From the NCBI GenBank assembly GCA_013076295.1, contig RQOL01000372.1:124001-188000 (forward strand): a stretch of 64,000 bases of DNA, written 5' to 3'. Within the stretch, counting starts at the first letter, position 1; every line of letters starts with the position of its first letter. The notes beneath the pieces are model-generated. The model did not search any database and was not told where the DNA came from. It was given only the letters and a program-made list of their open reading frames with translations. Origin of the DNA: Sanderia malayensis. Lineage: Eukaryota > Cnidaria > Scyphozoa > Semaeostomeae > Pelagiidae. A program made the translations under genes and the position numbers. Positions 63,801 through 64,000 of the stretch are shown here, in pieces.

Positions 63801-64000
63801 GTATAACAATTTGTTTTCGCTGAATTGACATGGAATCAAGCGCAAATTGTGGGAATGAATCTAAATAAATTGTGGGAATGAATGTTAATATTACTCAAAA
63901 AAGTAACTAAAAGTGCATAACAATTTGTTTTCGCTGAATTGACATGGAGTCATGCGCAAATTGTGGGAATGAATCCTAATTTTGATTAGTGTATGTTGCG

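Larger units (their letters stand above)
50287..64000 (-). repeat. Satellite field, right arm (inverted)
   Basis: Same satellite as 1-36886 on the opposite strand: gggaatgaatgttaat, aactaaaagtgtataacaat, ttgcgggaataaaagttgat. The first ~340 bp from the Penelope junction mirror 36547-36886 without a difference that I could find. Farther out, landmark modules occur in mirrored order: gtataacaatttgttctggc with a shortened aactataatg (about 51550, left 36260), ttctccctgaaaatgac (52127, left 35700; and 54786, left 31395), and aaattcaaggaatgaatg next to catgggcaaattgttgg (62540-62630, left about 22770). No insertion and no gene. The array continues past the window end. Confidence 0.95.

Noticed and set aside
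1..64000. Telomere or subtelomere end
   Set aside because: No TTAGGG-type arrays on either strand. Penelope elements can associate with telomeres, but this copy carries GIY-YIG and adjoins satellite only.

Overview
The window is AT-rich metazoan nuclear DNA. Spliced genes with GT-AG introns, a theta-class glutathione S-transferase, an alpha-kinase relic, a GIY-YIG Penelope-like retroelement and abundant cut-and-paste and fold-back elements point to an invertebrate. The element and gene mix and the AT bias would fit a cnidarian, but that is an inference. There is no prokaryotic or viral gene organisation.

Layout. (1) 1-36886 is one satellite field in a single orientation, interrupted only by a 585-bp TA-flanked MITE at 12118-12702. 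(2) 36887-38033 is a 5'-truncated Penelope-like element (reverse transcriptase palm plus GIY-YIG endonuclease), followed by a 3' tail with a hammerhead-like relic. (3) 38034-49646 is a low-copy island. It holds a complete four-exon theta GST on the minus strand (38447-46860), an alpha-kinase pseudogene on the plus strand (47417-48712) and the last two exons of an integrase-like gene on the minus strand (48897-49520). (4) 49647-49746 is a gap of exactly 100 N. (5) 49747-50286 is the same Penelope junction fragment on the minus strand. (6) 50287-64000 is the same satellite, reverse-complemented.

The window is therefore a giant inverted duplication: satellite, Penelope, gene island, Penelope inverted, satellite inverted. 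The arms are near-identical at the junction. Landmark modules occur in mirrored order all the way to the window end, at somewhat different spacings. Because the only join between the right arm and the island is a 100-N gap, a scaffolding or haplotype artefact must be excluded before this is called a real palindrome.

Intron 2 of the GST gene (7.5 kb) is a stack of nested insertions that can be ordered in time. A long fold-back element (40036-46510) was split by a TRIM-type LTR element (40058-44639). The 3' LTR of that element was then split by a pogo-like element (40339-43499) with TA duplication. The pogo-like element carries an inner fold-back (40548-43262) containing fragments of a gene with FEN/PIN-nuclease-like motifs. 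A mariner-type MITE-like element (45644-46460) separately split the right arm of the outer fold-back. Despite this the GST reading frame is intact across all four exons (235 codons).
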